From NCBI GenBank assembly GCA_937892215.1, contig CALAVE010000012.1:1-26577 (forward strand): 26,577 bases of DNA. The letters are read 5' to 3'. The notes under the pieces were generated by a model. It was not told the DNA's origin. It did not search any database and was given only the letters and a program-made list of their open reading frames with translations. Each line of letters begins with the position of its first letter. The first letter of the stretch is position 1. Source of the stretch: an uncultured Porphyromonadaceae bacterium. Its GTDB lineage: Bacteria > Bacteroidota > Bacteroidia > Bacteroidales > Muribaculaceae. This document shows, piece by piece, positions 13,860-22,861 of the stretch. The position numbers and the translations under genes were made by a program.

Positions 13860-16046
13860 ATGTTTATTATGAATCATTCAGCCAAATCACTGGCAATTGC
13901 AGCCTTAATCGTAGTAAGCGTAGCGTTCAGAAGCGTGGCCGAGAATCACTTGCACTTCATCGACGTATTCATCGGCTCCGCCACCGTTGGTCACACCACA
14001 CCGGCCGCCGCATACCCGTTCGGAATGGTACAGCCGGGACCGCAAACAGGCAATTTCAACTGGAAATACACCTGCGGTTACACTTTCACCGACAATAGCA
14101 TTCTGGGATTCACGCAAGACAAGCTCAGCGGCACCGGGTGTTCCGACCTCAACGACCTGCTAATGATGCCGTTCTGCGGACCGGACGCTCGCGCCCCCTA
14201 TTCCAGTTCGTTCAGCAAAGACACAGAGGTAGCCCACCCGGGCTACTATGGCGTAACCCTCCGGCAAAACCGCGTTAAGGTTGACATGACTTGCTCTCAG
14301 CGAGTGGCGCTCCACCGCTATCAGTTCCTCGACGACAATCCGGGCGTGTATATCGACTACCAAACAGGACAAAGTTTCACCGAAGGTAGCCTGCGCAGTC
14401 GCATCAAGGAATACGAAATCATGCAAATCAACGACTCCACGATACTTGGCTATGAGAACATCCAGATGTGGGTCACGCGCCGTCTCTACTTTGCCATCAG
14501 GTTCAGCAGCCCCATCGTCAGCGCCGACACGCTGCCACAAATCACCGGAATCGCACCGCGCATTGTGTATCGCTTCGGCCTGAGCAAAGGGCAAACTCTG
14601 CTCACCAAGGTCTCGCTATCATCGGTGAGCGAACTCAGTGCGTTGGCCAACATCGACCATGAGATGCCTCACTGGAACTTCGACGCAGTGCTCTCGCAGA
14701 ACCGGGCCACATGGGCACGACTTTTAGGAGCCATCACCGTTGAAGGTTCCGACGAGCAGAAAGCCAATTTCTACACGTCGCTCTACCACCTCTTCTTCCA
14801 GCCGAATAACATCTGCGATGCCGACGGTCGTTTCCGCGGCCCCACCGACAAAGTGGACTTCAGCGCCGGTAAGTGCTACTACTCCACTCTCTCCCTGTGG
14901 GACACCTTCCGTGCCGCACAGCCGCTGCTCTCAATACTGAACCCGGATGTTGTATCCGGCATTGTCAACACAATGCTCACCCACTGCGAGGCAATGGGAT
15001 TCCTGCCCATCTGGACCGTTTGGGGGCAAGAAAACTACTGTATGATTGGCAACCATGCCGTGCCGGTAATTGTCGATGCCTGCCTGCGGAACCTTCCCGG
15101 AATCGACCACGAACGCGCGTTCCGCGAAATCAAGAAAACCCTCACCACAAGTCACCGTGGCTCCAACTGGGAAGCCTACGACAAGTACGGATATTTCCCC
15201 TTCGACATCATCACCACCGAATCCGTTTCCAAGACTTTGGAATGTGGTTACGACGACTACTGCGCCGCTTTGCTCGCGCACAAACTGGGTAAGACCGATG
15301 ACGAAAAGTTCTTCCTCAGCCGCTCGCGGTATTTCCGCAATCTCTTCGACCCTGAATCTGGCCTTATGCGTGGCAAGGATTCCTCTGGGAACTGGCGCAC
15401 GCCATTCTCTTCGCTTGCCCTCTCTCATTCCGAAAAGACCGGCGGCGACTACACCGAGGGCAATGCGTGGCAGTACTCATGGCACGTTTTGCAGGATATT
15501 CCTGGCCTGATTCGCCTCATGGGCGGCAACAGCAAGTTCACGGCTCGACTCGACTCTTTGTTTTTCCTCAATGCCGCTTCAGCCGAAACCGGCACTCTTA
15601 GCGACGTAACCGGACTCATCGGCCAGTATGCGCATGGCAACGAACCCAGCCACCACGTCATCTATCTTTTTGCGATGGCCGGTAAGCCTCGGCGCACAGC
15701 CGAACTAATCAGAGAGGTTTTCGACCGTTTCTATCATCCGCGCCCCGACGGCCTGTGCGGCAACGACGACTGCGGTCAGATGTCGGCTTGGTACATCTTC
15801 AGCGCCATGGGCTTCTATCCGGTGAATCCTGCTGCCGGTGAATACGTCTTGGGCGCGCCTCAGATTCCCAAGGTCACCATCACCCTCCCCAATGGCAAAC
15901 GGTTCACTGTGATAGCCAAGAATCTGAGCGAGACCTGCAAGTATGTGAAGAAGGCCACTCTCAACGGCAAGAAAATCAAGAACGGCACAATCACCTACTC
16001 CGACATCATGGCCGGAGGAACTCTGGAATTCACCATGTGCGAATAG
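13860..16046 (+). CDS. GH92 family alpha-mannosidase, secreted
   Basis: A 728 aa glycoside hydrolase of family 92, calcium-dependent inverting exo-alpha-mannosidases that trim mannose from N-glycans and yeast mannans. A signal peptide covers about residues 4-27; ATG 13869 (MNHSAKS) is an equally good start. The N-terminal beta domain opens with DVFIGSATVGHTTPAAAYPF, the hallmark of the family, and GFTQDKLSGTGCSDLND follows. The catalytic barrel contains YTEGNAWQYSW with E533, the expected general acid; GNEPSHHVIYLF; and GNDDCGQMSAWYIFSAMGFYP with D636 and D637 at the general-base region. The length is normal. There is no SusC/SusD pair or regulator next to it, so it is an orphan rather than part of a visible polysaccharide utilisation locus. 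It has its own promoter. Linkage specificity cannot be inferred. Confidence 0.95.
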   Translation: MFIMNHSAKSLAIAALIVVSVAFRSVAENHLHFIDVFIGSATVGHTTPAAAYPFGMVQPGPQTGNFNWKYTCGYTFTDNSILGFTQDKLSGTGCSDLNDLLMMPFCGPDARAPYSSSFSKDTEVAHPGYYGVTLRQNRVKVDMTCSQRVALHRYQFLDDNPGVYIDYQTGQSFTEGSLRSRIKEYEIMQINDSTILGYENIQMWVTRRLYFAIRFSSPIVSADTLPQITGIAPRIVYRFGLSKGQTLLTKVSLSSVSELSALANIDHEMPHWNFDAVLSQNRATWARLLGAITVEGSDEQKANFYTSLYHLFFQPNNICDADGRFRGPTDKVDFSAGKCYYSTLSLWDTFRAAQPLLSILNPDVVSGIVNTMLTHCEAMGFLPIWTVWGQENYCMIGNHAVPVIVDACLRNLPGIDHERAFREIKKTLTTSHRGSNWEAYDKYGYFPFDIITTESVSKTLECGYDDYCAALLAHKLGKTDDEKFFLSRSRYFRNLFDPESGLMRGKDSSGNWRTPFSSLALSHSEKTGGDYTEGNAWQYSWHVLQDIPGLIRLMGGNSKFTARLDSLFFLNAASAETGTLSDVTGLIGQYAHGNEPSHHVIYLFAMAGKPRRTAELIREVFDRFYHPRPDGLCGNDDCGQMSAWYIFSAMGFYPVNPAAGEYVLGAPQIPKVTITLPNGKRFTVIAKNLSETCKYVKKATLNGKKIKNGTITYSDIMAGGTLEFTMCE

Positions 16047-16132
16047 GACGGACTTTGCGAGTATAATACTTGCTCCGCCTGAAAAAATAAAATTATTCCA
16101 CCGTTCAGAACACTTTTCTTGCGCAAATGTCA

Positions 16133-16140
16133 TATCTTTG
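16133..16140 (+). promoter_or_regulatory. -7 element for the dockerin-tailed protein gene
   Basis: TATCTTTG matches TAnnTTTG in full, about 79 bases before the ATG. A clear -33 TTG is lacking at the right distance. Confidence 0.5.
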
Positions 16141-16218
16141 CACTTGAATTCGGACTGACTTGCTCCAAAACAGATTATTTATATCAATTTATAGTACATT
16201 ACTAAATTTAGTTCAAAA

Positions 16219-16935
16219 ATGAGAACTTTTCTTCATATCTCTCTTTTGGCCGTTTTATTCGCATTATGCCTGAGCGGAAACGCAATGTATGCCCAGGGCA
16301 CACAGGTAATCTCCACCGACACTATCTGCTATCAAGACACTCGGCTCAACATTTTCGAGAACGGATACGTGGACTGGACCGGCCTCAAAAAAGAATCCAG
16401 AGCGGTCTATGCCGGCAATTCAGGTGACGCAATAACAGCGATTCAACTAAGAGCCAACTATGGCACGTCGGGAATAGTCACAACGTCTTCCGGTGGCTCA
16501 GTCACTAACGTTGAGGTTGAATGGAACGAGAATACCGAGAACGGCAGAAATCTTGGCATATATGGGAAAAACACGCCCTACTCTTCCCCGTCCGAACTTT
16601 ATGACGATGCCACAGCAGGCACACTCATTGGTGTAATAATTAACGGCCAGAACACCGCCCTTTCGATTCAAGGAGATTACAAGTACCTTGGCGTACGCTC
16701 ACAAGAGTTCGTTTGCTACCTCAATTCGCTCTGCATCACATGGAACGACGTGCTGATAATAGGTGACGTGAACAGCGACGGCAATCTGGACGTCACCGAC
16801 GTGGTGGCTATAGCCAATTATGTAATGGGCAGTGCCTCTGCAGATTTCAACGCGCAAGCCGCCAATGTAAACGCAGAAGGCGATATCGACGTTAGCGACG
16901 TGGTACAGCTTGCCAATAAGGTTCTTGGCAACTGA
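16219..16935 (+). CDS. Secreted protein with beta domain and C-terminal dockerin-like repeats
   Basis: A 238 aa protein. Residues 1-25 are a signal peptide (FLHISLLAVLFALCLSGNAMYAQ). Residues about 28-175 form a beta-rich domain with VTNVEVEWNENT, LGIYGKNTPYSS, GTLIGVI, YKYLGVRSQ and LNSLCITWND, a pattern I associate with extracellular Bacteroidales modules of unknown ligand. Residues about 180-238 hold two dockerin type I-like calcium loops: GDVNSDGNLDVTDVVAIANYVMG and, after a short spacer, NVNAEGDIDVSDVVQLANKVLG. In clostridia such modules dock to cohesins; in Bacteroidales they are common at the ends of secreted proteins and their partner is unclear. No cohesin is in the window. It has its own promoter and terminator. 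Confidence 0.85.
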   Translation: MRTFLHISLLAVLFALCLSGNAMYAQGTQVISTDTICYQDTRLNIFENGYVDWTGLKKESRAVYAGNSGDAITAIQLRANYGTSGIVTTSSGGSVTNVEVEWNENTENGRNLGIYGKNTPYSSPSELYDDATAGTLIGVIINGQNTALSIQGDYKYLGVRSQEFVCYLNSLCITWNDVLIIGDVNSDGNLDVTDVVAIANYVMGSASADFNAQAANVNAEGDIDVSDVVQLANKVLGN

Positions 16936-16966
16936 TTCTCAGTGCACAAGGTACCGTCAAGATACC

Positions 16967-17003
16967 AGCGGGGCAGGTCCATTCAAGTAACCTGCCCCGC
17001 TTT
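16967..17003 (+). terminator. Strong intrinsic terminator between convergent genes
   Basis: AGCGGGGCAGGT (16967-16978) pairs perfectly with ACCTGCCCCGCT (16990-17001) over 12 bp, then TTTCTGTT. It lies between the dockerin gene and the oppositely oriented transporter and probably ends the former; the stem itself could act in both directions. Confidence 0.8.
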
Positions 17004-17028
17004 CTGTTATATTCCTCATTCGCTCTTG

Positions 17029-18651
17029 TTATTCCTTTATGTTCGGTTCTTCAAGGCCCAGACCTTTCTTCTTGTCCACAACCTTAAGGACAAGGCCCAG
17101 AAGCAATGCCATCACGCCAAGCGAAGCAAGCATCACCAGCGGCCATGTGTAGTCGAACTGTGTGGGGTCTGTCACACCGGGATTTGTCTTGTCCAGCACC
17201 TTACCAATAAGCAATGGGAATAGCCACAAACCTATATTCTGAATCCAGAATATCAGAGCGTATGCCGAACCTATCACCTTTGCGTCAACAAGTTTTGGCA
17301 CGCTTGGCCACAACGATGCCGGCACCAGCGAGAACGACGCTCCCAGAACAAGTATCGTTGCATAGGCGACTATCACACCGCCCACTGCGTTACCCTTGAA
17401 CATCGGCAGAATGAACGCGAATATCAGGTGACATGCTATCAGTAGCATCGACCCGAGCACAAGCATCGAAGCGGCCTTCCCCTTGTGGTCCACGTAGCTG
17501 CCCAGAATCGGGGTAATCAGCACCGCAAGAAGCGGGAACACGGCAAATATCGACTCGGCCGACTGACGCATATAGCCCATGTAGCAATAAATTATCAGCG
17601 AAACTACCGATACACACAGCAGCAGATACTGGTACGTCTTATTCTTCTGGAAGTTGCTCGCAAAGCCGGCAATTGCCACCAGCAGCATTATCACATACTG
17701 AACTATGGTCACCTGGCTGCTTGCCCAGAACGAATCTGCGGCCGGCTCCACAAGCGTAAGGTTGCACTGAAGCATATTCACAGCATACTTCTGGAATGGG
17801 AATATTGCCGAGTAATAAAGCACACAAAGCAATGCCACCAGCCAAAAACCGCTGCTGGTAAGTATCTGCCCTATATCCGAAATCTTGAACGGGTCGTCTT
17901 TTTCCTCGGCCTCTCCTGTCTGTGAATCCAGTTTCTTGTCCATAAAGAAATACACAATGGTCATAATCAGGGCTATGCACAGCAGAACCACACCGAATGC
18001 CACTGAACGGGATACACTCACCTCACCGCCAAGTTTGGCGAAAAACGGCGAGAATATCATACATGTAGCCACACCCAAGCGGGCAAGGGCCATCTCTGAG
18101 CCCATGGCAAGGGCCATTTCGCGCCCCTTGAACCACTTCACGATTCCGCGACTCACCGTGATTCCGGCCATCTCACAACCGCAGCCGAATATCATAAATC
18201 CGCATGCGGCAACCTTTGCCGATGCAGGCATACCCTCGTAGAACGGCGACACGCCCAGTTCATCAAAGCCCGGTATATAGTTCAGGTGAGTAGTGAACCA
18301 CTCTTCCAGTCCGGAACCGATGAAGCTATCACTCACTGCATACCACTTAATAATGGCGCCCACCAGCATTACGGCGGCCGACAGCACTGCGGTGAAGCGT
18401 ACGCCCATCTTGTCCAGTATAATTCCGGCAAAAATCAGGAAGAACACAAATACGTTCAGGAACACTTCCGAACCTTGCATCGTTCCGAATGCTGTGGAAT
18501 CCCAGCCTCTGGTTTCCTGCATCAAGTCTTTAATCGGCGACAGTATGTCCATGAAAATGTACGAACAGAACATCGCCAGTGCCAGCAGCAACAGCGCGGA
18601 CCACCGCATTGCCGCCGAATCTCTCAGCGTTTTTTGAATTGTCTCTGACAT
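17029..18651 (-). CDS. Major facilitator superfamily transporter
   Basis: A 540 aa polytopic inner-membrane transporter with about twelve hydrophobic segments in two halves, separated by a charged cytosolic loop (about 235-255, KKLDSQTGEAEEKDDPFK). Segments are obvious near 15-35, 68-85, 87-105, 145-165, 215-235, 265-285, 310-332, 345-360 and in the last third. The loop after segment 2 reads DKMGVRFTAV, matching the conserved MFS loop pattern. It is longer than a standard 400-450 aa MFS protein, partly because of an extended segment at about 105-135. The substrate cannot be deduced; neighbours (PHP phosphatase, dockerin protein) give no firm hint. It has its own consensus promoter and is convergent with the dockerin gene. 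Confidence 0.88.
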   Translation of the reverse strand: MSETIQKTLRDSAAMRWSALLLLALAMFCSYIFMDILSPIKDLMQETRGWDSTAFGTMQGSEVFLNVFVFFLIFAGIILDKMGVRFTAVLSAAVMLVGAIIKWYAVSDSFIGSGLEEWFTTHLNYIPGFDELGVSPFYEGMPASAKVAACGFMIFGCGCEMAGITVSRGIVKWFKGREMALAMGSEMALARLGVATCMIFSPFFAKLGGEVSVSRSVAFGVVLLCIALIMTIVYFFMDKKLDSQTGEAEEKDDPFKISDIGQILTSSGFWLVALLCVLYYSAIFPFQKYAVNMLQCNLTLVEPAADSFWASSQVTIVQYVIMLLVAIAGFASNFQKNKTYQYLLLCVSVVSLIIYCYMGYMRQSAESIFAVFPLLAVLITPILGSYVDHKGKAASMLVLGSMLLIACHLIFAFILPMFKGNAVGGVIVAYATILVLGASFSLVPASLWPSVPKLVDAKVIGSAYALIFWIQNIGLWLFPLLIGKVLDKTNPGVTDPTQFDYTWPLVMLASLGVMALLLGLVLKVVDKKKGLGLEEPNIKE

Positions 18652-18698
18652 AATTTTAAATTATCGGTTAATATTAATGTTTCTATCTTTTGCCTGTG

Positions 18699-18729
18699 CA
18701 AAGGTAGCGTTATTTATCACATTTTGCAA
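18699..18729 (-). promoter_or_regulatory. Promoter of the MFS transporter
   Basis: On the minus strand TTG (18729-18727), 20 bases, then TACCTTTG (18706-18699), a full match. The leader to the ATG at 18651 is about 40 bases. The promoter starts only 24 bases after the end of the upstream phosphatase gene, so read-through is also possible. Confidence 0.7.
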
Positions 18730-18752
18730 CCTCGTGGGCTTCTCACAAGAGT

Positions 18753-19565
18753 TTATTGTTTCTTCAGTCCTAATTCTCTCAGAGCGTAATCTCGCCCGGC
18801 ATTTATCAGTTCCGGGTAGTGCGCGTCGCTATTTACAACCAGCGGCGCATTCCAGCGCTTCAGCAATTCCCAGTATCGCACGTCAGGGAACATTCGGCCG
18901 TGGTTTTCCCACGACTTGGTGTTTACCTCCACCACGTAGCCGAAATCCATTATCGCCTCAATTTCTCGGCGCACAAGCGCGTCATACCACGGCTCGCGGT
19001 CTATGCCGGCCATGAACACCGAGGCGTTATACCCCACCTTGTCCAGATGCCCCACGATGTCAAAGCCTCCTTTCTCTATCATCTTGAGCGACTGCTCGTA
19101 GAACTTGCGCACCACCCACTCCACGTCATCACCGAATACCTTGTGCATATTATCTTCAAACCGCTCTGGCTTGCCGTCTATATCCACATACGTTCCATTG
19201 TCGTCAGGAGTTTGGATAAAATGCACCGAACCTATCCTGTAGTCGAGCGGTAAGTCTGCAAAGTAACTGTTGTTAGGCCCCCACTCATCCAGATAGTCTA
19301 TTTCCATAGAAGCGTGGATATGCAGCTTTTCGCCATACTCCTTCCTGAGTCGCGCAATCTCGGCAAAATAAGAATCTACAGTCGTCTTTTCCATGTTGCA
19401 AGGCGTGTGAAACGGCAGCGGACTATGAGGTGTGAATCCCAAGTCTGTGATTCCTCGCCCCATCGCAGCCGCCACAAACTTCTCCATCTCAGCGTGCCCG
19501 TCACAAAACTGAGTATGGGTATGCAGATTGTATCTTTCGCCCCTTATAATTGCTGTTAAATCCAT
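18753..19565 (-). CDS. PHP-domain phosphatase, histidinol-phosphatase-like
   Basis: A 270 aa cytosolic metal-dependent phosphoesterase of the PHP family, most like HisK-type histidinol phosphatases that act at the penultimate step of histidine synthesis. Metal-binding motifs are all present: NLHTHTQFCDGH near the N-terminus, GFTPHSPL, ASMEIDYLDEW, GSVHFIQ, DIVGHLDK and NSDAHYPE near the end. The length fits the family. It follows the TPR protein by 6 bases, so it is the last gene of the surA-like to PHP operon. No other his genes are in the window, so the biological substrate could be another sugar or nucleotide phosphate. Confidence 0.85.
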   Translation of the reverse strand: MDLTAIIRGERYNLHTHTQFCDGHAEMEKFVAAAMGRGITDLGFTPHSPLPFHTPCNMEKTTVDSYFAEIARLRKEYGEKLHIHASMEIDYLDEWGPNNSYFADLPLDYRIGSVHFIQTPDDNGTYVDIDGKPERFEDNMHKVFGDDVEWVVRKFYEQSLKMIEKGGFDIVGHLDKVGYNASVFMAGIDREPWYDALVRREIEAIMDFGYVVEVNTKSWENHGRMFPDVRYWELLKRWNAPLVVNSDAHYPELINAGRDYALRELGLKKQ

Positions 19566-19571
19566 CTCTCT

Positions 19572-21005
19572 TTATTTCATTTCAGCTTTTCTCACCTCAT
19601 TTGCAAGTTCATAGAGTTTTGCTCTGTGTTGCTCCACCTTGTTCTCAAGTTGCAGCAGCGAGCTGGCCATCGCCTTGCGCTCCTTTTCTCCACTCTTTGC
19701 GTATTTCGCGCGGAGTCCGGCAAGTTTCTCTTCATCAGCCTTATGCGCGGCATCCTCAGCCACATATTTCTCCAGTAGCGCTAGCCCTTGCTTGGTCTTG
19801 GCGTTTTCTATCTTCACATAGGTCACTCCGGGTGCCACAACAAAGGCGAAGCTTCCTTCAGTTTCTTCGCTTCCTGTTTCCAAGACCTTTAACTTTTCCA
19901 AAGTTGCATCTTTGTCAAATCCCGCTGGCCACGTGTGGGTTATGTCGCTAAGCGAAGCCAGTATATCCAGATTTGCCTCATCGGGATGGTAATTCTCGCG
20001 GAGCACGTTAGGAATATAGATATAAACCGTAACACTGTCCTTGATGTGGTTTCGGTCACTTGCCCACCAGCCGAGGCCCGTCTGCTCATCCACCACAAGC
20101 AGGTAATCATCTGCCGGTGAATTATAAGGCATACCCATATTTTGAGCCTTCATAAATTCGCCTGTTTCATCGTCTTTTCTAGTAACAAACAGGTCATAGC
20201 CGCCAATTGAATTTTCACCGTTTCCTGCATAATACAGGGTCATTCCGTCCGGCATCATAAACGGATAGCATTGAGCCTCCGTCACGGCTTCGGCCTGACT
20301 CACGGCCTTCGGCTCATCCCATTTCCCGCTCAGCAGGCGACTATTCTCCATCAGCGAAAGTTGGCCGTCTTGACTCGGTTCTGCCCATAAGGCATATTTC
20401 CCGTCACCCGAAATAAAAGCCTGGCCTGTCTTCGCACTGTCGGCTGTTTCAAATGGCAAATCACCCACTCCACACAACCGACCGGCGCCGCCCGATATTT
20501 TGTATTTCCGGAAAAAATCTTTTCTTGCCACCACCAGCGTATCCACCACCACTATCTTCTCCACGTGGTCGAACATTTCTCTGGCCTTGCGCATCCGGCT
20601 TATCTCTTTTCCGGCTTTCTTGCTCAATTTCGACTCATCGGTCTCGTCGAGCATCTTCTCCATCCCGTTAAAGTCATATTCTCTGAAACTGTACTGTGCC
20701 AGATAATAGTATGCCTCGTTCACGCCCTTACTCGCCGCTTGACGGAAATACTTCCTTGCCTCGGCCTCATTTCCTGTTTTGTACAGGCTCACGGCCAGCA
20801 TTTCGTTCACCGAGCCGCTCTTCTTGTCCTTCTCTAACTGCTTCTTCAGCAGAGGCAACGCCTCGGCATATTTCCCGGCCACATAAAGTTCACGCGCTGA
20901 ATCAGTCTTAGGCTCCGCTTTCTTTTTCTGAGTCTTGGCTGCGTTCACTACAATCACGCCACACAGCACCAGCACCACCAGCATAATCACTCTCTTCCGG
21001 TTCAT
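19572..21005 (-). CDS. Exported TPR and PD40/beta-propeller protein
   Basis: A 477 aa protein with a signal peptide (residues 1-22, VIMLVVLVLCGVIVVNA). TPR-like helices cover about 35-130 (ARELYVAGKYAEALPLLKKQ, then NEMLAVSLYKTGNEAEARKYFRQA). Residues about 190-335 contain WD40/PD40-like blades (SGDGKYALWAE, MMPDGMTLYYAG, GGYDLFVTR, GLGWWASDR) as seen in the TPR-PD40-OmpA proteins of the PorE type. Here the OmpA domain is missing and the C-terminus (about 405-477) is a charged coiled coil instead. It may tether or monitor envelope components. It lies 20 bases after mutL and 6 before the PHP gene in one operon. The function is not known. Confidence 0.82.
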   Translation of the reverse strand: MNRKRVIMLVVLVLCGVIVVNAAKTQKKKAEPKTDSARELYVAGKYAEALPLLKKQLEKDKKSGSVNEMLAVSLYKTGNEAEARKYFRQAASKGVNEAYYYLAQYSFREYDFNGMEKMLDETDESKLSKKAGKEISRMRKAREMFDHVEKIVVVDTLVVARKDFFRKYKISGGAGRLCGVGDLPFETADSAKTGQAFISGDGKYALWAEPSQDGQLSLMENSRLLSGKWDEPKAVSQAEAVTEAQCYPFMMPDGMTLYYAGNGENSIGGYDLFVTRKDDETGEFMKAQNMGMPYNSPADDYLLVVDEQTGLGWWASDRNHIKDSVTVYIYIPNVLRENYHPDEANLDILASLSDITHTWPAGFDKDATLEKLKVLETGSEETEGSFAFVVAPGVTYVKIENAKTKQGLALLEKYVAEDAAHKADEEKLAGLRAKYAKSGEKERKAMASSLLQLENKVEQHRAKLYELANEVRKAEMK

Positions 21006-21025
21006 CTTGCTCTTCCTATCTATGT

Positions 21026-22861
21026 TTACTGAAAATTCTTTGTTATTGAGTCCATCGGCAATATATACAGAACCCGCTTTCCGTCGGGTGTATAATTTGG
21101 GTTTGGCAGCCGCAGAAGGTCGGCCACCAGTTGTTCCATTTCTGAAACGTTCAGCACTCGCCCATATTTTATTGCCGCATTTCGCGCCACGCTCAGTGCC
21201 ACGCGCCTGTTCAAGATGCTCGCCGGATCCTCGCCGCCATTCTCCACAGCGTCTATCACACTCCTTATCACCTCATTCACATCTGCGCTTTCCATAGTGA
21301 ACGGCATTGCGGTAACCGACCACTCATTCCCGCCCAGACGCGACAATCCGAAGCCCAGGTTTTCCAACTCCGTCTCTAATTCTGCCAGTATTATGCTCTG
21401 TGATGGTGAAAGACTTATCACTTCGGGGAACAGCACATTCTGCGATGACACGGAGTTGCTGTCTATTTGACTTAAGAACTTGCTGTAAAGCACCAGCAGA
21501 TGGGCTCTGTGTTGGTCTATCATCATCAGCCCCGACTGAACGGGCAGGATGATATACCTTTCTTTTATCTGCATATACGACAGTCCCTCGGTTTCTCGCG
21601 TGTCTTCGCTCTCTCGCCACACCGATTCTTCCCTGATTTCTGGCTCGGATTCAACATCGGCTATTTCTTGCTGCTGACTGGCCTTTTTCTCAAAGTTCCT
21701 GTAGAGTTCCTCCCAGTTGGTTGTTGGGTTTGGATATGATTTACGACCGGTCGCCTTGAACGGATTGTAACTGGGGTCCACCCCACTTGGCGGCATTTCG
21801 CAGGGTCTGCTTTTATCATACACAGGAATATCCGGCGCTCCCTCCACATCAAACTCTATAGTCGGAGCAGAACTGAAACGCCCCAGCGACTCTTTCACAG
21901 CCGCCGACAAAATCTGCCAAATGGGCATCTCATTCTCAAACTTTATTTCTGTCTTTGTGGGGTGTATATTCACGTCTATTGTCTCTGGCTCCACCGTAAA
22001 CGACAGGAAGTAATTCGGTTGCTCGTCCTCTGGTATAAGGCCGCTGTAACTCATTTGTATGGCCTTGTGAAAATACGGATGACGCATGTATCTTCCGTTC
22101 ACGAACAGATACTGTAACGTATTGCGCTTACGAGCATTCTCGGGCCGGGAAATGAACCCGTCTATCTGAACCAGTGACGTATCCACTGTCACCGGAAGCA
22201 TCTGCGTGTCCATGGCATTACCGAACAGTGCCACTATGCGCTGCTTAAATGTTCCGGGCAATAGCTTATACATCAGTCGCTCGTTATGGGTGAGGGTAAA
22301 TTCCACGTCATGATTCACCAGTGCCAGTTTCTCAAATTCCCTTATTATGTTACTGAGTTCCACTTGGTTACTCTTGAGGAATTTGCGGCGTGCCGGCACG
22401 TTGAAAAAGATATTCTTAATCTTGAAGTTGCTCCCTTCTGAGCAGGCACAAGCCTCTTGTCCTTCACACGTCGAGGCACTTATCAGCAGCCGCGTACCTA
22501 ACTCTTCGCCTTTTTTCTTTGTTCGGAGTTCCACTTGTGATATTGCCGCTATCGAAGCCAGTGCCTCGCCTCTGAATCCCATCGTATGCAACGAGAACAG
22601 GTCTTCGGCATTGCGTATCTTGGAGGTGCTGTGGCGTTCAAAGGCAAGTCGGGCATCGGTCGCGCTCATGCCTTGCCCATTATCCACCACTTGAATCAGT
22701 GTACGCCCAGCGTCTTTCAGGTATATATCCACCTTTTTCGCGCACGCATCAATCGCGTTCTCCACAAGTTCTTTAATCACCGACGCGGGGCGCTGTATCA
22801 CCTCGCCGGCCGCTATCTGGTTGGCTACGGAATCAGGCAATAATTTTATTACATCGCTCAT
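21026..22861 (-). CDS. mutL: DNA mismatch repair protein MutL
   Basis: A 611 aa MutL that links mismatch recognition by MutS to strand removal. The GHKL ATPase domain is complete: IAAGEVIQRPASVIKELVENAIDA with E34, DNGQGM, HSTSKI and GFRGEALASI. A transducer domain follows to about 330, then a low-complexity linker to about 415. The C-terminal dimerisation domain has DQHRAHLLVLYS at 449-460 where nuclease-active MutL proteins have DQHA(X)2E(X)4E, so both Glu are absent. The later metal motifs are also replaced (ARNAAIK and NYTPDGKRV), indicating no latent endonuclease. The start ATG overlaps the stop of the LptA-like gene as ATGA (22861-22858), showing translational coupling. Confidence 0.97.
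   Translation of the reverse strand: MSDVIKLLPDSVANQIAAGEVIQRPASVIKELVENAIDACAKKVDIYLKDAGRTLIQVVDNGQGMSATDARLAFERHSTSKIRNAEDLFSLHTMGFRGEALASIAAISQVELRTKKKGEELGTRLLISASTCEGQEACACSEGSNFKIKNIFFNVPARRKFLKSNQVELSNIIREFEKLALVNHDVEFTLTHNERLMYKLLPGTFKQRIVALFGNAMDTQMLPVTVDTSLVQIDGFISRPENARKRNTLQYLFVNGRYMRHPYFHKAIQMSYSGLIPEDEQPNYFLSFTVEPETIDVNIHPTKTEIKFENEMPIWQILSAAVKESLGRFSSAPTIEFDVEGAPDIPVYDKSRPCEMPPSGVDPSYNPFKATGRKSYPNPTTNWEELYRNFEKKASQQQEIADVESEPEIREESVWRESEDTRETEGLSYMQIKERYIILPVQSGLMMIDQHRAHLLVLYSKFLSQIDSNSVSSQNVLFPEVISLSPSQSIILAELETELENLGFGLSRLGGNEWSVTAMPFTMESADVNEVIRSVIDAVENGGEDPASILNRRVALSVARNAAIKYGRVLNVSEMEQLVADLLRLPNPNYTPDGKRVLYILPMDSITKNFQ

Noticed and set aside
16050..16082. Inverted repeat after the GH92 gene as a terminator
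   Set aside because: GCGAGTAT and ATACTTGC can pair, but an A-rich rather than T-rich stretch follows on the coding strand, so I do not call a terminator.
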